Positions 54,060 through 63,470 of a stretch of 64,000 bases of DNA are shown one piece after another (positions within the stretch are counted from its first letter, which is position 1; every line of letters begins with the position of its first letter). The translations under genes and the position numbers were made by a program. The notes beneath the pieces are model-generated. The model was not told the origin of the DNA, did no database searches, and worked only from the letters and a program-made list of their open reading frames with translations. Origin of the DNA: Deltaproteobacteria bacterium (GTDB lineage: Bacteria; Desulfobacterota; Desulfobaccia; Desulfobaccales; Desulfobaccaceae); the NCBI GenBank assembly GCA_019309545.1, contig JAFDGA010000008.1, positions 17,705 to 81,704 on the forward strand. The letters are read 5' to 3'.

Positions 54060-54123
54060 CTTTTCCTCCCGGTCTCTTACCTTGGGTGTTTATTTATACT
54101 CGGAGCATTAGAAAGTTAATCTG

Positions 54124-54188
54124 AGGTGAGGGCCGGGGGACCGACGGCCCCGGCCCTCACCTCCAACTCCCCTGCCAACCCCCCTTAA
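54124..54188. repeat. Perfect 15-bp hairpin plus C/T-rich repeat
   Basis: AGGTGAGGGCCGGGG (54124-54138) pairs perfectly with 54148-54162 around a nine-base loop. The right side continues into CCAACTCCCCTGCCAACC then CCCCCTTAA, the family B core seen near prfA and guaA. No T run, so it is a repeat element rather than a classical terminator, though it may stop transcription between the TPR genes. Confidence 0.75.
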
Positions 54189-54223
54189 TTGGAAGTTCAG
54201 CCGTTAAGGCTGAGACTTAAAGG

Positions 54224-55192
54224 CTAAGTCGGGTCAGGTACGGGTTTATTTTCATTTAACTTTTTTAGGGCCCGGTCAAGATTGGCTTTGGCGTTATCAT
54301 AAAAGGTCGGGCTCAATTCCAGGGCCAACTGGAAGCACTTGGCGGCTTCTTCGTATTTTCCATCCATAAAGTAATAAACGCCGATGTTATTGTAAGCCTG
54401 CGCTTCGTCACCGGCCTGTTGAAAAGCCTGTAGCGCCTCCCGATAACGTTTTAACCCGGCCAGCGCAATGCCGAGTTGACGATTGATTTTAACGTTTTTG
54501 GGATCCAGACTCTTCCCCTTATCTAACCATGTAATAGCCTGTTGATATTGTTTCAGCTCATTATGAGCGCGACCCAAGGCAATAATGGTAGCTAAATTGT
54601 CTGGATTGAATCGAGCCGCAGCTTCAAGTTCGGATATGGCCTTTCGGGGCTCACCGGCGCCCAAATAGGTGATTCCCAAAAAATAACGGGCCTTTTGTCG
54701 CTGGGAATCGCTATCCAGGACTAGGCGAAATTCGTTAATCGCCTTAGAATATTGTTTGCTCAACAAGTTGATCAGACCCAGGGCTTCATGAGCTTCCAGC
54801 ATGTCTGGCTGGTGGAGCAAAACCTGGGCAAACATTTTCTGGGCAGCCTTCAACTGCCCTCGGAGGAGAAATATCACTCCAATTTTATACATCAGATGGT
54901 AATTTTCCGGCTGGTCTTTAAGGAGTTGCAGGTAGTTGAATAAAGAGCTTTCGTATTCCCCGAGGCGGGAAAACATGTCTGCCAAGGCTTCTAGCTGTTC
55001 ATCGGATAACCCCTCGGTCTTTGAAGAGGAACGCCGATCACTCCACGAACTGTAAGCCTCACTAAAATCAGCGAATTCACTTTTGCTTAGGAGACGCGGC
55101 TTAGAAGCAGCCTGGTTACGAGCGCATTGACTAAGGAAAATCGTCAGAGCTGATAGTAAAGCCAAGAAAACCAGACGCTTGGGGTACCTCAT
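54224..55192 (-). CDS. TPR lipoprotein of the Tad locus (TadD-like)
   Basis: 322 residues with a signal peptide and lipobox FLSQC (Cys23). At least six TPR units fill residues 65-300. TadD-type TPR proteins are needed for Tad pilus assembly, probably as secretin pilotin or scaffold. It follows the LytR_C-containing TPR gene after ten bases on the same strand, so both are one transcript. Function inferred from family and place. Confidence 0.8.
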   Translation of the reverse strand: MRYPKRLVFLALLSALTIFLSQCARNQAASKPRLLSKSEFADFSEAYSSWSDRRSSSKTEGLSDEQLEALADMFSRLGEYESSLFNYLQLLKDQPENYHLMYKIGVIFLLRGQLKAAQKMFAQVLLHQPDMLEAHEALGLINLLSKQYSKAINEFRLVLDSDSQRQKARYFLGITYLGAGEPRKAISELEAAARFNPDNLATIIALGRAHNELKQYQQAITWLDKGKSLDPKNVKINRQLGIALAGLKRYREALQAFQQAGDEAQAYNNIGVYYFMDGKYEEAAKCFQLALELSPTFYDNAKANLDRALKKLNENKPVPDPT

Positions 55193-55202
55193 AAGAGTTC
55201 GC

Positions 55203-56564
55203 CTATTCTACCCATTTGGCTAATTTAGCCAGAAAAGTATTTTGCGGAACCAGATCATGGCCCAGTATAATCTTAACATCCGACCAGCTGGGCAAGTTCA
55301 GCGATTCCTCGGCTTTGGCAACCGGGAAGAATTTGCGGGACAAGACCTTAACCACTCTATCTTTGCCAGGACGATAATAAATTAAAGTTTTCCTGGCGCC
55401 AAAATCTATGTGATTGGCTATGGATACTACGTTGAATCCTTCCAGGGATAACCTGGACCGAGTGTCTCGAGCCATATTCTTTACGCCGTTGCCGTTGCGG
55501 ATGTCGATGGCAGTTTCCAAAAGCTCCTGAGCAGTTAATATAGGTAACTTGGGTGCTTGCTGGTCTGTCGTCTCCGATCTTTCAGGCTTCGACACGGTAA
55601 TTTCGTCAGGTCTTACGGATTCAGTAGCGACCGGAGTTGCCTTTGGAGAGATGCTCGGTTCTTCTAATTTTGCAGTGATATCAGCCGATTGGTAAGGTTT
55701 TTGCTCTATGGCTGCAGATTGGATATTCTTTGAAGTGACAACTCTGGAAGGGCTTGGTTCCACGGAAACGACTGGTTTTTCCTTTGCAGCCATGGGTTGT
55801 TTCTCTGGCTCAGACCTTACCTCGTGGGATGGTTCTTTGGCAGCGACTTTTTTGGCCTCTGAAATGGGAAAGTTTCCTGGCTCCATGCTGCTCGGGGCTG
55901 AGATCGGCCTCGATGGCGACTTTTGAGCGTAGATCTCAGGGGCTCTCATACCCAGCATGGCCAGAACTTCCTTCATCTTTTTCTGGGCCTGGGCTTGCCC
56001 ATCAATTTCTGTCCACAGTTGACGAGCTTCTTCCAGACGCTCTTGACGACATAATAGTAATCCCAAATTATTACGGGCTAATAGATTATTGGGTTCATGA
56101 ACCAAGACCTTCCGAAAACAATCTTCAGCCTGCTGGAATTTGCCCGCCAGATAATAAGAAAAACCGAGATTATTGATCATCGCAGGGTTTTTGCTCTGCT
56201 GAGCCAGACCTTGCTGATAGAGCTCTTGGGCCCGGTCAAATTCTCCCAATTCGTCGTAGGTTCGGGCCAGAATATTTATCACTTTTAGATCTTCAGGGCA
56301 CTGACGATGGGCTTCTTCCAAATCCTTAATGGCCAGTTCAGGTTTGCCGATCATTTTAAAATAGCGGGCATTTTGCTGTAACCTGTTGATATCTCCATAA
56401 TATGGACGTACATGGGTGGAGAACTGCTTCAGCCAGCTATTATAGATCGGTCGATTGCCGCAGCCGCTGGTTAAAAAGCCAACTATCAGCAGAATTACGG
56501 CTGATTTTAGGTAATCTTTTATCCTCCCGATAAATTTAGTATTCCCCAATCTATTTCTGGCCAT
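55203..56564 (-). CDS. TPR protein with LytR_C domain
   Basis: 453 residues. Hydrophobic N-terminal segment with a possible lipobox (LTSGC, about 32-36), TPR units (about 60-190), a long Pro/Ser/Glu-rich linker (200-345), and a C-terminal LytR_C-type domain (ETAIDIRNGNGVKNMARDTRSRLSLEGF, about 350-445). The linker is long enough to cross the periplasm or span the wall; LytR_C domains are linked to cell-envelope polymers. This combination at the end of a Tad locus suggests anchoring of the pilus apparatus, by inference. Confidence 0.75.
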   Translation of the reverse strand: MARNRLGNTKFIGRIKDYLKSAVILLIVGFLTSGCGNRPIYNSWLKQFSTHVRPYYGDINRLQQNARYFKMIGKPELAIKDLEEAHRQCPEDLKVINILARTYDELGEFDRAQELYQQGLAQQSKNPAMINNLGFSYYLAGKFQQAEDCFRKVLVHEPNNLLARNNLGLLLCRQERLEEARQLWTEIDGQAQAQKKMKEVLAMLGMRAPEIYAQKSPSRPISAPSSMEPGNFPISEAKKVAAKEPSHEVRSEPEKQPMAAKEKPVVSVEPSPSRVVTSKNIQSAAIEQKPYQSADITAKLEEPSISPKATPVATESVRPDEITVSKPERSETTDQQAPKLPILTAQELLETAIDIRNGNGVKNMARDTRSRLSLEGFNVVSIANHIDFGARKTLIYYRPGKDRVVKVLSRKFFPVAKAEESLNLPSWSDVKIILGHDLVPQNTFLAKLAKWVE

Positions 56565-56585
56565 GATCGCCCCTTGATGATTTAC

Positions 56586-57518
56586 TCATTGTCCTAATGT
56601 TGGTAATAGGATTTTACTAATACGGATGACTGCCGGCCCGAGGATAACAATAAACATGGCTGGAAATATGAAACATATTAGAGGAAATAAAAGCTTCACT
56701 GCCAATTTGCTGGCCTGCTCTTCAGCCCTCAAAGCCCGCTGGACCCGGACAAAATCTGCATGAGTGCGCAATGCCTGAGCTATACTGGCGCCCAGCCGGT
56801 CAGACTGGATCATCAGTGCCACTAGTGATCTGACACTTTGTACCCCAGTTCGTTGACCTAAATTATTTAAAGCTTCATGCCAAGGAATCCCAGTACGAAT
56901 CTCGATAGTGGTAATGAGCAACTCATTATAGAAATCTTTGTAAATCCCGCGAATTTCCTCCGCCACCCGATTAAGGGTGCCGTTCAGAGACAATCCCGCC
57001 TCCATACAGATGATAATCAGGTCTAAGACATCCGGTAGGGCTTTGTCCAGGCGATCTTGACGCTTACGGATTTTTACTCGCAGGAGATAAGTAGGCAGGA
57101 AGAAACCCATCCCTGCGAACCAAAAGGCGATGATTAAATTTATCGTCGTTATTTTACCCTGTATGACACAGTAAGCCAGGAAAGGAAAAGGGAGAAGTAA
57201 AGCAGTTAGGACTCGCAGTCCGAAATAAATGGCCGGGGCATTTGGATGGCGATAGCCAGCATTGATCAGGCTGGCCCTCAGTCTGGAAACCTCCTGCTGA
57301 TCTTTTAAGGCCCATTGGCCGGAAAAGGAAAGCAGTTCTAAAAATCTTTTTTGGGCAGGACTTTCTTCCTCACCTCTCCCACGTAAAGCTGTGGAGAGAG
57401 TTTTTTCTGGGTTTTTAAGACGTTCTTTTAATTTCCGGCGACTATCCCAATAAGTCAAAAACCCATAGGTAAAAAGGGTAACAGTAATGATTATGGCACC
57501 TAAGATGACCCAATCCAT
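56586..57518 (-). CDS. tadC: Tad pilus inner-membrane protein TadC
   Basis: 310 residues, type II secretion system F family. Hydrophobic segments at about 5-22, 108-145 and 275-300; the GspF core with DVLDLIIICMEAGLSLNGTLNRVAEEI and LGASIAQALRTHADFVRVQRALRAEEQASKLAVKLLFPL is clear. TadB and TadC form the platform for assembling Flp pilin. It follows tadB after 19 bases. Confidence 0.92.
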   Translation of the reverse strand: MDWVILGAIIITVTLFTYGFLTYWDSRRKLKERLKNPEKTLSTALRGRGEEESPAQKRFLELLSFSGQWALKDQQEVSRLRASLINAGYRHPNAPAIYFGLRVLTALLLPFPFLAYCVIQGKITTINLIIAFWFAGMGFFLPTYLLRVKIRKRQDRLDKALPDVLDLIIICMEAGLSLNGTLNRVAEEIRGIYKDFYNELLITTIEIRTGIPWHEALNNLGQRTGVQSVRSLVALMIQSDRLGASIAQALRTHADFVRVQRALRAEEQASKLAVKLLFPLICFIFPAMFIVILGPAVIRISKILLPTLGQ

Positions 57519-57537
57519 GCTTGAATTTCCTTAGCGC

Positions 57538-58545
57538 CTAGGTCTCGATTGATTTAACAATTTTATTTATGAAGTAGTATCCTAAAATCATGCTGATGCC
57601 CCCCGCAATCAATAACTTATTACCCAATTCCTCACGTACTAAAACTAACTCATAGTCCGGATTTAGTGTAAGTAATACTAAGAACAGAGCAACCGGTAGG
57701 ACCAGCAGAATAATGGCAGACAGACGCCCTTCAGCGGTTAGTGCCTTAATCTTGGCTTTAAAATTCAGCCGGTCCCGGATGATCTGTCCGATCTTTTCCA
57801 TAACTTCGGTGAGGTTTCCACCGGTCTCGCTTTGAATCAGGACGGCAGTGACAAAATATCTTAAGTCCCGGCTGTCTACCCGGTCCGCCATTTGAACCAA
57901 TGCTTCTGCCATGGTCAGGCCATAACGTTGCTGATCAAAGGCGATCCGCATTTCGGTGGCTAAAGGGGGTGCACTTTCGTTGCTCAGCAGCTCCATGGCC
58001 GAAGGCAAAGTATGGCCAGCCCGAAGGGACCGGGCCAACAACTGCATGGCGTCTGGCATCTGCATCTCAAACTGACGTGACTTGCGAATCCTTTTCCACC
58101 GCAGGTAGAAAAATAACCCTAATCCCGTGGCTAAGGCCAAGCAGACCCCCAGAAAAAAATTTTGTCCCCAGAAAAGGCCTAGGCTGAAACCCAGAAAACC
58201 CAATAAGAGCGCCATTGTTAAGAACTTACCCGGGGTCCAAAAAATATCAGCCTGAAGTAAGGAACATTGTAATTTTGCCCCCAGGGTTTTCCCTATGGCC
58301 TTCTCCAGGAGATTCATTATGGGGGTCTTTTCAGGCTTTAAGTCGTCTTTCAATATCTGGGCTTGAAACAGGTGGCTTTTTCTGGTGGCTAACAATCGCT
58401 TAGACATATGTCGCCGCTGGCTTATAGGTTCAACAATAAGATGGTAAACCGCGGCAATAAACATCAATATACCTACGAAAATACCTGAAAGGCCTATGAC
58501 ATAAATGAAATCCCTAAAGGTAATATTTGATATAATCTGATCCAT
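57538..58545 (-). CDS. tadB: Tad pilus inner-membrane protein TadB
   Basis: 335 residues, type II secretion system F family, the usual partner of TadC. Three to four membrane helices (about 13-35, 107-155, 280-330). The GspF core reads MPDAMQLLARSLRAGHTLPSAM and TGGNLTEVMEKIGQIIRDR. Separated from tadA by five bases, so both are translated from the same transcript. Confidence 0.92.
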   Translation of the reverse strand: MDQIISNITFRDFIYVIGLSGIFVGILMFIAAVYHLIVEPISQRRHMSKRLLATRKSHLFQAQILKDDLKPEKTPIMNLLEKAIGKTLGAKLQCSLLQADIFWTPGKFLTMALLLGFLGFSLGLFWGQNFFLGVCLALATGLGLFFYLRWKRIRKSRQFEMQMPDAMQLLARSLRAGHTLPSAMELLSNESAPPLATEMRIAFDQQRYGLTMAEALVQMADRVDSRDLRYFVTAVLIQSETGGNLTEVMEKIGQIIRDRLNFKAKIKALTAEGRLSAIILLVLPVALFLVLLTLNPDYELVLVREELGNKLLIAGGISMILGYYFINKIVKSIET

Positions 58546-58550
58546 ATTGT

Positions 58551-59952
58551 TTACCAGACTTTTGGTTGTCCTCGGCGCCGCCCACTTCGAGTGGCCTGGG
58601 GTATGAAGACTTCATCTGGAATCGGCACCCCATAGACCTGGCAGCGATCGGCAAATTTTGGTCTCACCCCAGTGGCAGTATAATGGCCTAAAATTCGTCC
58701 GCCTTCGCCTATCCCATAGCGCTCAAAAACAAAGATATCCTGTAAACTGATCACTCCGCTTTCCATCCCGGTGATTTCGGAAAATCCTACCACTCGACGG
58801 TTGCCGTCGGTATGACGGGCCAGTTGAATAATCACATTTATTGAGGAGCTGATCAACTGGCGCATAGCTTTTTCCATTATGTTATATCCGGAAAGAGAGA
58901 TCATGGTTTCTAAGCGAAGTAAAGCTTCTCGGGGGCTGTTGGCGTGGACGGTGGTCATGGACCCTTCATGCCCTGTATTCATGGCCTGGAGCATATCCAT
59001 GACCTCCGCGCCCCGGACCTCACCAACAATGATGCGATCCGGCCGCATTCTTAAGCTGTTACGCACCAGATCCCGGGCGGTTACTTCCCCCTTTATTAGG
59101 CGGCCGGGTCTCCAGACGGCAGACATGTTCCTGCTGTAACTGCAGCTCCGCGGAATCCTCAATGGTAATGATCCTCTCGTTCCTGGGAATGAAGCTAGAA
59201 AGGATATTGAGTAACGTAGTTTTTCCTGAGCCGGTCCCTCCAGAAATTAGGATGCTTAACCTGGCCGCCACGATGGCCTTCATCACCTCCCCAATTTCTG
59301 GAGTCACGGAGCCCGTGCTGATTATGTCTGCCAGGCTAGGGCGCTGGACCGCAAACCGCCGGATAGAGAGAATGGGCCCATCCAGGGCCAAAGGGGGAAT
59401 GACGGCATTAATCCGGGAACCATCAGGCAACCGGGCATCCACCATGGGGGAAGATTCATCGATCCGACGTCCGACATTGCTGACGATTTTATGGATAATC
59501 CTCATTAAGTGAGCGTTGTCCCGAAAACGCACATTAGTCCGCTCTAAACGGCCTTTCCGTTCGATATAGATCAGGTCGTGTCGGTTAACCAGGATATCGG
59601 AGATACTCGGATCCCGCATCAGGTTTTCCAAAGGACCCAAACCCAAGACTTCGAACTCCAGTTCCTGGACCAGGCGGGCCCGCTCTTCCAGATTTAAGGG
59701 AACTGGTTCATCATCTAAGAGTACTAGAACCGCCCGGCGAATCTCCTCGGCTACCCTGGATTCCTCCATGGTTTCCAGTTGCGAAAAATTTAGGCGCTCT
59801 ACCAGTCGACGATGTACCCGGTTCTTTACCTCATAAAGGCGGGTTTCTCGATCTGTATCAGACCGCACGGTGGACTCAGACAAATCTGGAGTTGGAGTCT
59901 CAACTACGCCATTCTTATTTAAGCCTTTTGGGTCGTTTACTAACCAGGCCAT
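58551..59952 (-). pseudogene. tadA: Tad pilus motor ATPase TadA/CpaF, out of frame
   Basis: The type II/IV secretion ATPase that powers Flp pilus assembly. The first frame (ATG 59952) carries the N-terminal domain and Walker [10 protein letters not shown] (238-246), then reads LETRPPN and leaves the family near 59090. The next frame (to 58551) continues correctly with [29 protein letters not shown]. Relatives have IEG(K/R) between PPN and GEVT; an 8-base loss at AATA|AAGGGGG explains the break exactly. As written, the ATPase is split and would lack activity, unless the sequence is in error. Confidence 0.85.
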
Positions 59953-61155
59953 TTATTCGGTCACCTCTTTGGAAAATATTCGACGCAGCCAACCAGGTTT
60001 GGCAGCCTCTTTTACATCTTTTGATCGGCTTTCGCTATCCAATTCTTTAGCCAGAAGTTTTAAACTGCGCCACAACTTTGATCGGGGGGCCACCGAGGGC
60101 AGGGAGGTCCCTTGATCTATTGCCGCGATCATGGCGGGAAAGTCACTAGGTAAGGTAAAAGACACGGGTTTGTGCAGAAGACGCTCAATATCCTTAAATT
60201 CCAAAAAGCTATGCTTATAATAGCGATTGACCAGCACCTTTACCTTCTGTAACGACAAGTTCCGTTGGTATAAAACTTCACATAAGTTTTTTAGATTCTT
60301 TAGATCAGGGATGGAAAGCTCCGTTAGCAACAATACCTGATCAGCCTCTCGGATCGCCATAAAAAATATATTATCTATCCAGTTACTTAGATCGACAACA
60401 AGCCAGTCATATAGATTTCGTAATTCTGAGAACAACTTTTCCAGCCGTTCAGGTTCAAAGGTCTGTTGTCCATTCAAATCGGGATTACCAGAAACAATAT
60501 AAAGATTGCCTTCATGTTGTTGCAAGACCTTGCGAACGAATACGGGATCAAGCTGGTTAACATTCTGAAGTAGGTCCGTAATACTATAAGAGCCTTTCAG
60601 ATTCAGAAAATGGGCCACATCCGGGAAGGGCCGCCCTAAATCCACTAACACTACCCTCTGGGGATGCAACTCCGCCAACGCCATAGCCAGGTTAATGGCA
60701 ATGGCCGTGGCTCCCACGCCACCTTTATGACTGGTGACCACCACCATCTGGCCACGTCTGGTTTCAGTAGATTTTTTCTCTTTTAATGCAGCTCGAACCC
60801 TTTCAATAGCGGCCTTTAAATCCATTGGGTTTAAAGGCAAAGGTAAGAACTCCCGTATCCCCAATTGCATTATGCGAATTAAAAAATCCGGATGTCGGCT
60901 CGCAGAGCTGACTATGATTGCATCAGAAGGGTAAAATTGTAAAAGTTTTTCCAGCCAATCGGGAAGGACTGCCTCCCCCTTCAGGACCACCAGAATAAGA
61001 TCGGGCTTGACACTGCCCGGCTCAGATAAAAAGCCCTCGGGATCAGTCCTATGCTCCAATACCCGCAACTTGGGAATAGTCTCCAAAAGCTCCGGTGAGA
61101 CCAATTCCTGGGAGTCACTCTCATATAAAATGGTTAGCAAAAGGACTTCGGCCAT
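59953..61155 (-). CDS. tadZ: TadZ/CpaE-like ATPase for pilus localisation
   Basis: 400 residues. N-terminal atypical receiver-like domain (about 1-115, ending REFLPLPLNPMDLKAAIERV), then a MinD/ParA-type domain with a deviant P-loop SHKGGVGAT (141-149), DLGRPFPDVAHFL and a WLVVDLSNW Walker B. TadZ proteins place the Tad apparatus at the cell pole. The stop is adjacent to the ATG of tadA. C-terminal residues are basic. Confidence 0.9.
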   Translation of the reverse strand: MAEVLLLTILYESDSQELVSPELLETIPKLRVLEHRTDPEGFLSEPGSVKPDLILVVLKGEAVLPDWLEKLLQFYPSDAIIVSSASRHPDFLIRIMQLGIREFLPLPLNPMDLKAAIERVRAALKEKKSTETRRGQMVVVTSHKGGVGATAIAINLAMALAELHPQRVVLVDLGRPFPDVAHFLNLKGSYSITDLLQNVNQLDPVFVRKVLQQHEGNLYIVSGNPDLNGQQTFEPERLEKLFSELRNLYDWLVVDLSNWIDNIFFMAIREADQVLLLTELSIPDLKNLKNLCEVLYQRNLSLQKVKVLVNRYYKHSFLEFKDIERLLHKPVSFTLPSDFPAMIAAIDQGTSLPSVAPRSKLWRSLKLLAKELDSESRSKDVKEAAKPGWLRRIFSKEVTE

Positions 61156-61229
61156 TGTTTCGTTTCTAACTCCTGGAGGCTTCCATCATAAATAATGTAA
61201 GGAAAGAGTTATCTTCCTGTTTAACCGAC

Positions 61230-61541
61230 CTAATCACTCTCTTCTAATATACCAAAATAAGGGGCGCGCTCTGCCTTTGGCTCTTCTATGAAGCTTTTGG
61301 TATATTTTTCATTGACATTTACCCCGGCCCGGGGAGACAGGCCCACGGAAGCGGTAGCTTCATAGAGTCCCGCTTCCGGATATACAAATTGGTTGACCTT
61401 ATTGGTTTCCACCGAGCAGCCATAATCTCTCTCCACATAACTCGGATAGGTACACCCGGTAAGACACCAGGAAACCAACCCGATCGCCAACCAGATTTTG
61501 GCCAGGGATCCCTTCTGTTGCCCTCGATAGCTTTTTAGCAT
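61230..61541 (-). CDS. Small Tad-locus lipoprotein
   Basis: 103 residues. Signal peptide with lipobox CLTGC (Cys30). The mature part is short and Tyr/Glu-rich, with no recognised domain. Between the secretin and tadZ, where Tad loci usually carry an outer-membrane accessory such as RcpB/CpaD-type or TadD-type lipoprotein. Its small size argues against a true RcpB. Starts nine bases after the secretin stop. Confidence 0.7.
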   Translation of the reverse strand: MLKSYRGQQKGSLAKIWLAIGLVSWCLTGCTYPSYVERDYGCSVETNKVNQFVYPEAGLYEATASVGLSPRAGVNVNEKYTKSFIEEPKAERAPYFGILEESD

Positions 61542-61550
61542 GGTCCCCCC

Positions 61551-63095
61551 TTATTGTAGCGACTGATATCCGAATCCCTCGGGTAAATCATTCTGGGGTG
61601 AAGGATGTGGGCTTGGGGGTTTCTTCCGGCCTTCAATCGCTCCTAAGAGATAAAATTCCAGGTCATCTGGTTCAATATAACTATCAGTAGGCAGCCTCAC
61701 CTCCTTGGTGGGCATAGGCTTGACCAGATGCGGCGTTACCAAAACTACCAATTCCGATTCATTCTTTTGGAACGAGCTGGAACGGAACAGGGTGCCCAGG
61801 ATGGGAATATCCCCCAAAATAGGGAATTTTCTACTGATATTCCGGCTGTTTTCCGAGAGCAACCCAGCGATGGCAAAGGTCTGGCCATCCTCAAGCTCAA
61901 TATGGGTGTCGGTGCGGCGCACCCGCAGGCCTGGAACCAGATATCCGAAAATCTCTAAAGGTCTTAAGCTTTCATCAATCTCTGAGACCTCGGGGGTAAC
62001 CCGCATGGCAATCTTCCTATCATTGAGTACAGTGGGGGTAAAAGACAGCCCCACGCCATATTTTTTGTATTCAATGGTTATGGTCTGGAAATGCTGCGGA
62101 ACCGGGATGGGATATTCTCCGCCGGCTAAAAAAGATGCCGTCTGACCACTGGTGGTGACCAGATTAGGCTCGGCCAGGATGCGGCCCAAGCCCTTTTCCT
62201 TCAACACCGAAAAGAACGCGGTCCATAGAATGCCCCCCGCGGTCCAGCCGCCGATGGCAGTGATGTCATCACCGATTAGCTGAGTCCAGCTGGTAGCCCC
62301 AAAAGTGCGGGTTAAATCGGTGATACCGGCCAGATCGTCCAGCAAACTGACCCCAAAGTTACCACTGTGTGAAAGCCCCGAAAAATTGATGCCAATGCGT
62401 CTTCCCACATTCCGGTTGATCTCGGCCACCCGCACCGCCACCATCACCTGCTGCACCCCGCCGACATGCATCAGATTAATCACTCTTTCTTGTTTCCGGG
62501 CCTTTTCTGCGGTTTTCTGCCCTGGTCCAACCGTATCCGCTGCTGTGGCACTGGCACTGTAAACGGCGCGGACCTCGGCACCGGATGGTGGTGGTGTCCC
62601 TCCGCCTTTCTGGCCGCTTGCAAAAGCTTGAGCCAGATTCATGGCCGTCTCCTGAGCCTGGAGGCTGGAAACCTCGCCCGACAACACGATGCAATCTCCC
62701 GCCGCCTGGACCTTGATCTTTTCCTCCGGCAAGACCCGATGCAGCATCTCCTTGAGCGCGGTGACATCCGCCTCCACCATCACCGTGACCGTGGTGAATT
62801 GGGATTTCCCCCGGCCCCAGAGATTGAGATTGGTCACCCCCGGCGCCAAGCCGATAATATAGATCTCCCGTTCCGAGGTCAGAACAATATCTGCATAGGC
62901 CGGTTCCGCCACCGAAATGCGAGTGATGGCAAACGGACACCGTAACACCTTGGAGCGTCCCACCCGCAGCTGCAAGGTTTGAGTGATCTCCTGATCTTTC
63001 AGGCGCTCCAGGAGACCGGCCCCAGTGGCCGCCTCTACCATACCCAGGAAGAACAGAATTACCCCTACTACCCGGATAGCCCCTGATCTAGCCAC
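61551..63095 (-). CDS. cpaC: Tad pilus secretin CpaC/RcpA
   Basis: 514 residues from GTG 63095. Signal peptide, then the pilus-assembly secretin N-terminal beta domain (about 35-110, VGRSKVLRCPFAITRISVAEPAYADIVL) and a BON-like region (about 120-150). The secretin C-domain spans about 220-480, with QVMVAVRVAEINRNVGRRIG, LAEPNLVTTSGQTASFLAGGEYPIPVPQ and the closing FPILGDIPILGTLF. Forms the outer-membrane channel for Flp pili. The C-terminal Pro-rich tail (about 485-514) is short. Confidence 0.93.
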   Translation of the reverse strand: MARSGAIRVVGVILFFLGMVEAATGAGLLERLKDQEITQTLQLRVGRSKVLRCPFAITRISVAEPAYADIVLTSEREIYIIGLAPGVTNLNLWGRGKSQFTTVTVMVEADVTALKEMLHRVLPEEKIKVQAAGDCIVLSGEVSSLQAQETAMNLAQAFASGQKGGGTPPPSGAEVRAVYSASATAADTVGPGQKTAEKARKQERVINLMHVGGVQQVMVAVRVAEINRNVGRRIGINFSGLSHSGNFGVSLLDDLAGITDLTRTFGATSWTQLIGDDITAIGGWTAGGILWTAFFSVLKEKGLGRILAEPNLVTTSGQTASFLAGGEYPIPVPQHFQTITIEYKKYGVGLSFTPTVLNDRKIAMRVTPEVSEIDESLRPLEIFGYLVPGLRVRRTDTHIELEDGQTFAIAGLLSENSRNISRKFPILGDIPILGTLFRSSSFQKNESELVVLVTPHLVKPMPTKEVRLPTDSYIEPDDLEFYLLGAIEGRKKPPSPHPSPQNDLPEGFGYQSLQ

Positions 63096-63267
63096 CTTCT
63101 TCCCCCCCCCATTACCAACACCCGATTTCCTTATCGGCGCTGTAATTAGATATGTTTATCTCCCCCCCTGAGACCAGATTATTCATGCTGATAATCAATA
63201 TTACCTGGATATTTAAGGTTTGGAAAATTATTGGCTTGAAACTTTAAATAATTGCCCAAACTGCTTT
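63096..63267. other. AT-rich gap between cpaB and cpaC genes
   Basis: No ORF of note on either strand. It lies in an unusual place, since cpaB and cpaC are usually adjacent. AT-rich stretch with a C run near 63107-63116. Confidence 0.4.
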
Positions 63268-63384
63268 TCATTCCAGACTGCAAATGTTCAGGCGCTGCAA
63301 CTGTTCGGGCTTGACATTATAAACCCAGTCAACGATAGATAGAAATTGAAACATTTTAGGATCAGAAATCAAACTAATGGGCAT
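63268..63384 (-). CDS. 38-residue hypothetical protein
   Basis: ORF of 39 codons between cpaB and cpaC. ATG (63382-63384 on the minus strand) has AGGAGGGG six bases upstream, one of the best ribosome sites in the window. The product starts MPISLISDPKMFQFLSIVDW and continues VYNVKPEQLQ, ending NICSLE; it is amphipathic and lacks a signal peptide. No family recognised. The strong ribosome site makes translation plausible, but it could also be a gene remnant. Confidence 0.4.
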   Translation of the reverse strand: MPISLISDPKMFQFLSIVDWVYNVKPEQLQRLNICSLE

Positions 63385-63470
63385 TATAGCCCCTCCTGGT
63401 TGTAGTTTCAATACAAAATTTTCATAAGTTTCTTATATACCAAAGTTTTTTCTTACCCTCCCGGGGCCAC

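Noticed and set aside
58551..59162. Two separate genes for the TadA halves
   Set aside because: The halves overlap in position and together make exactly one CpaF/TadA protein, so a frame break is the better reading.
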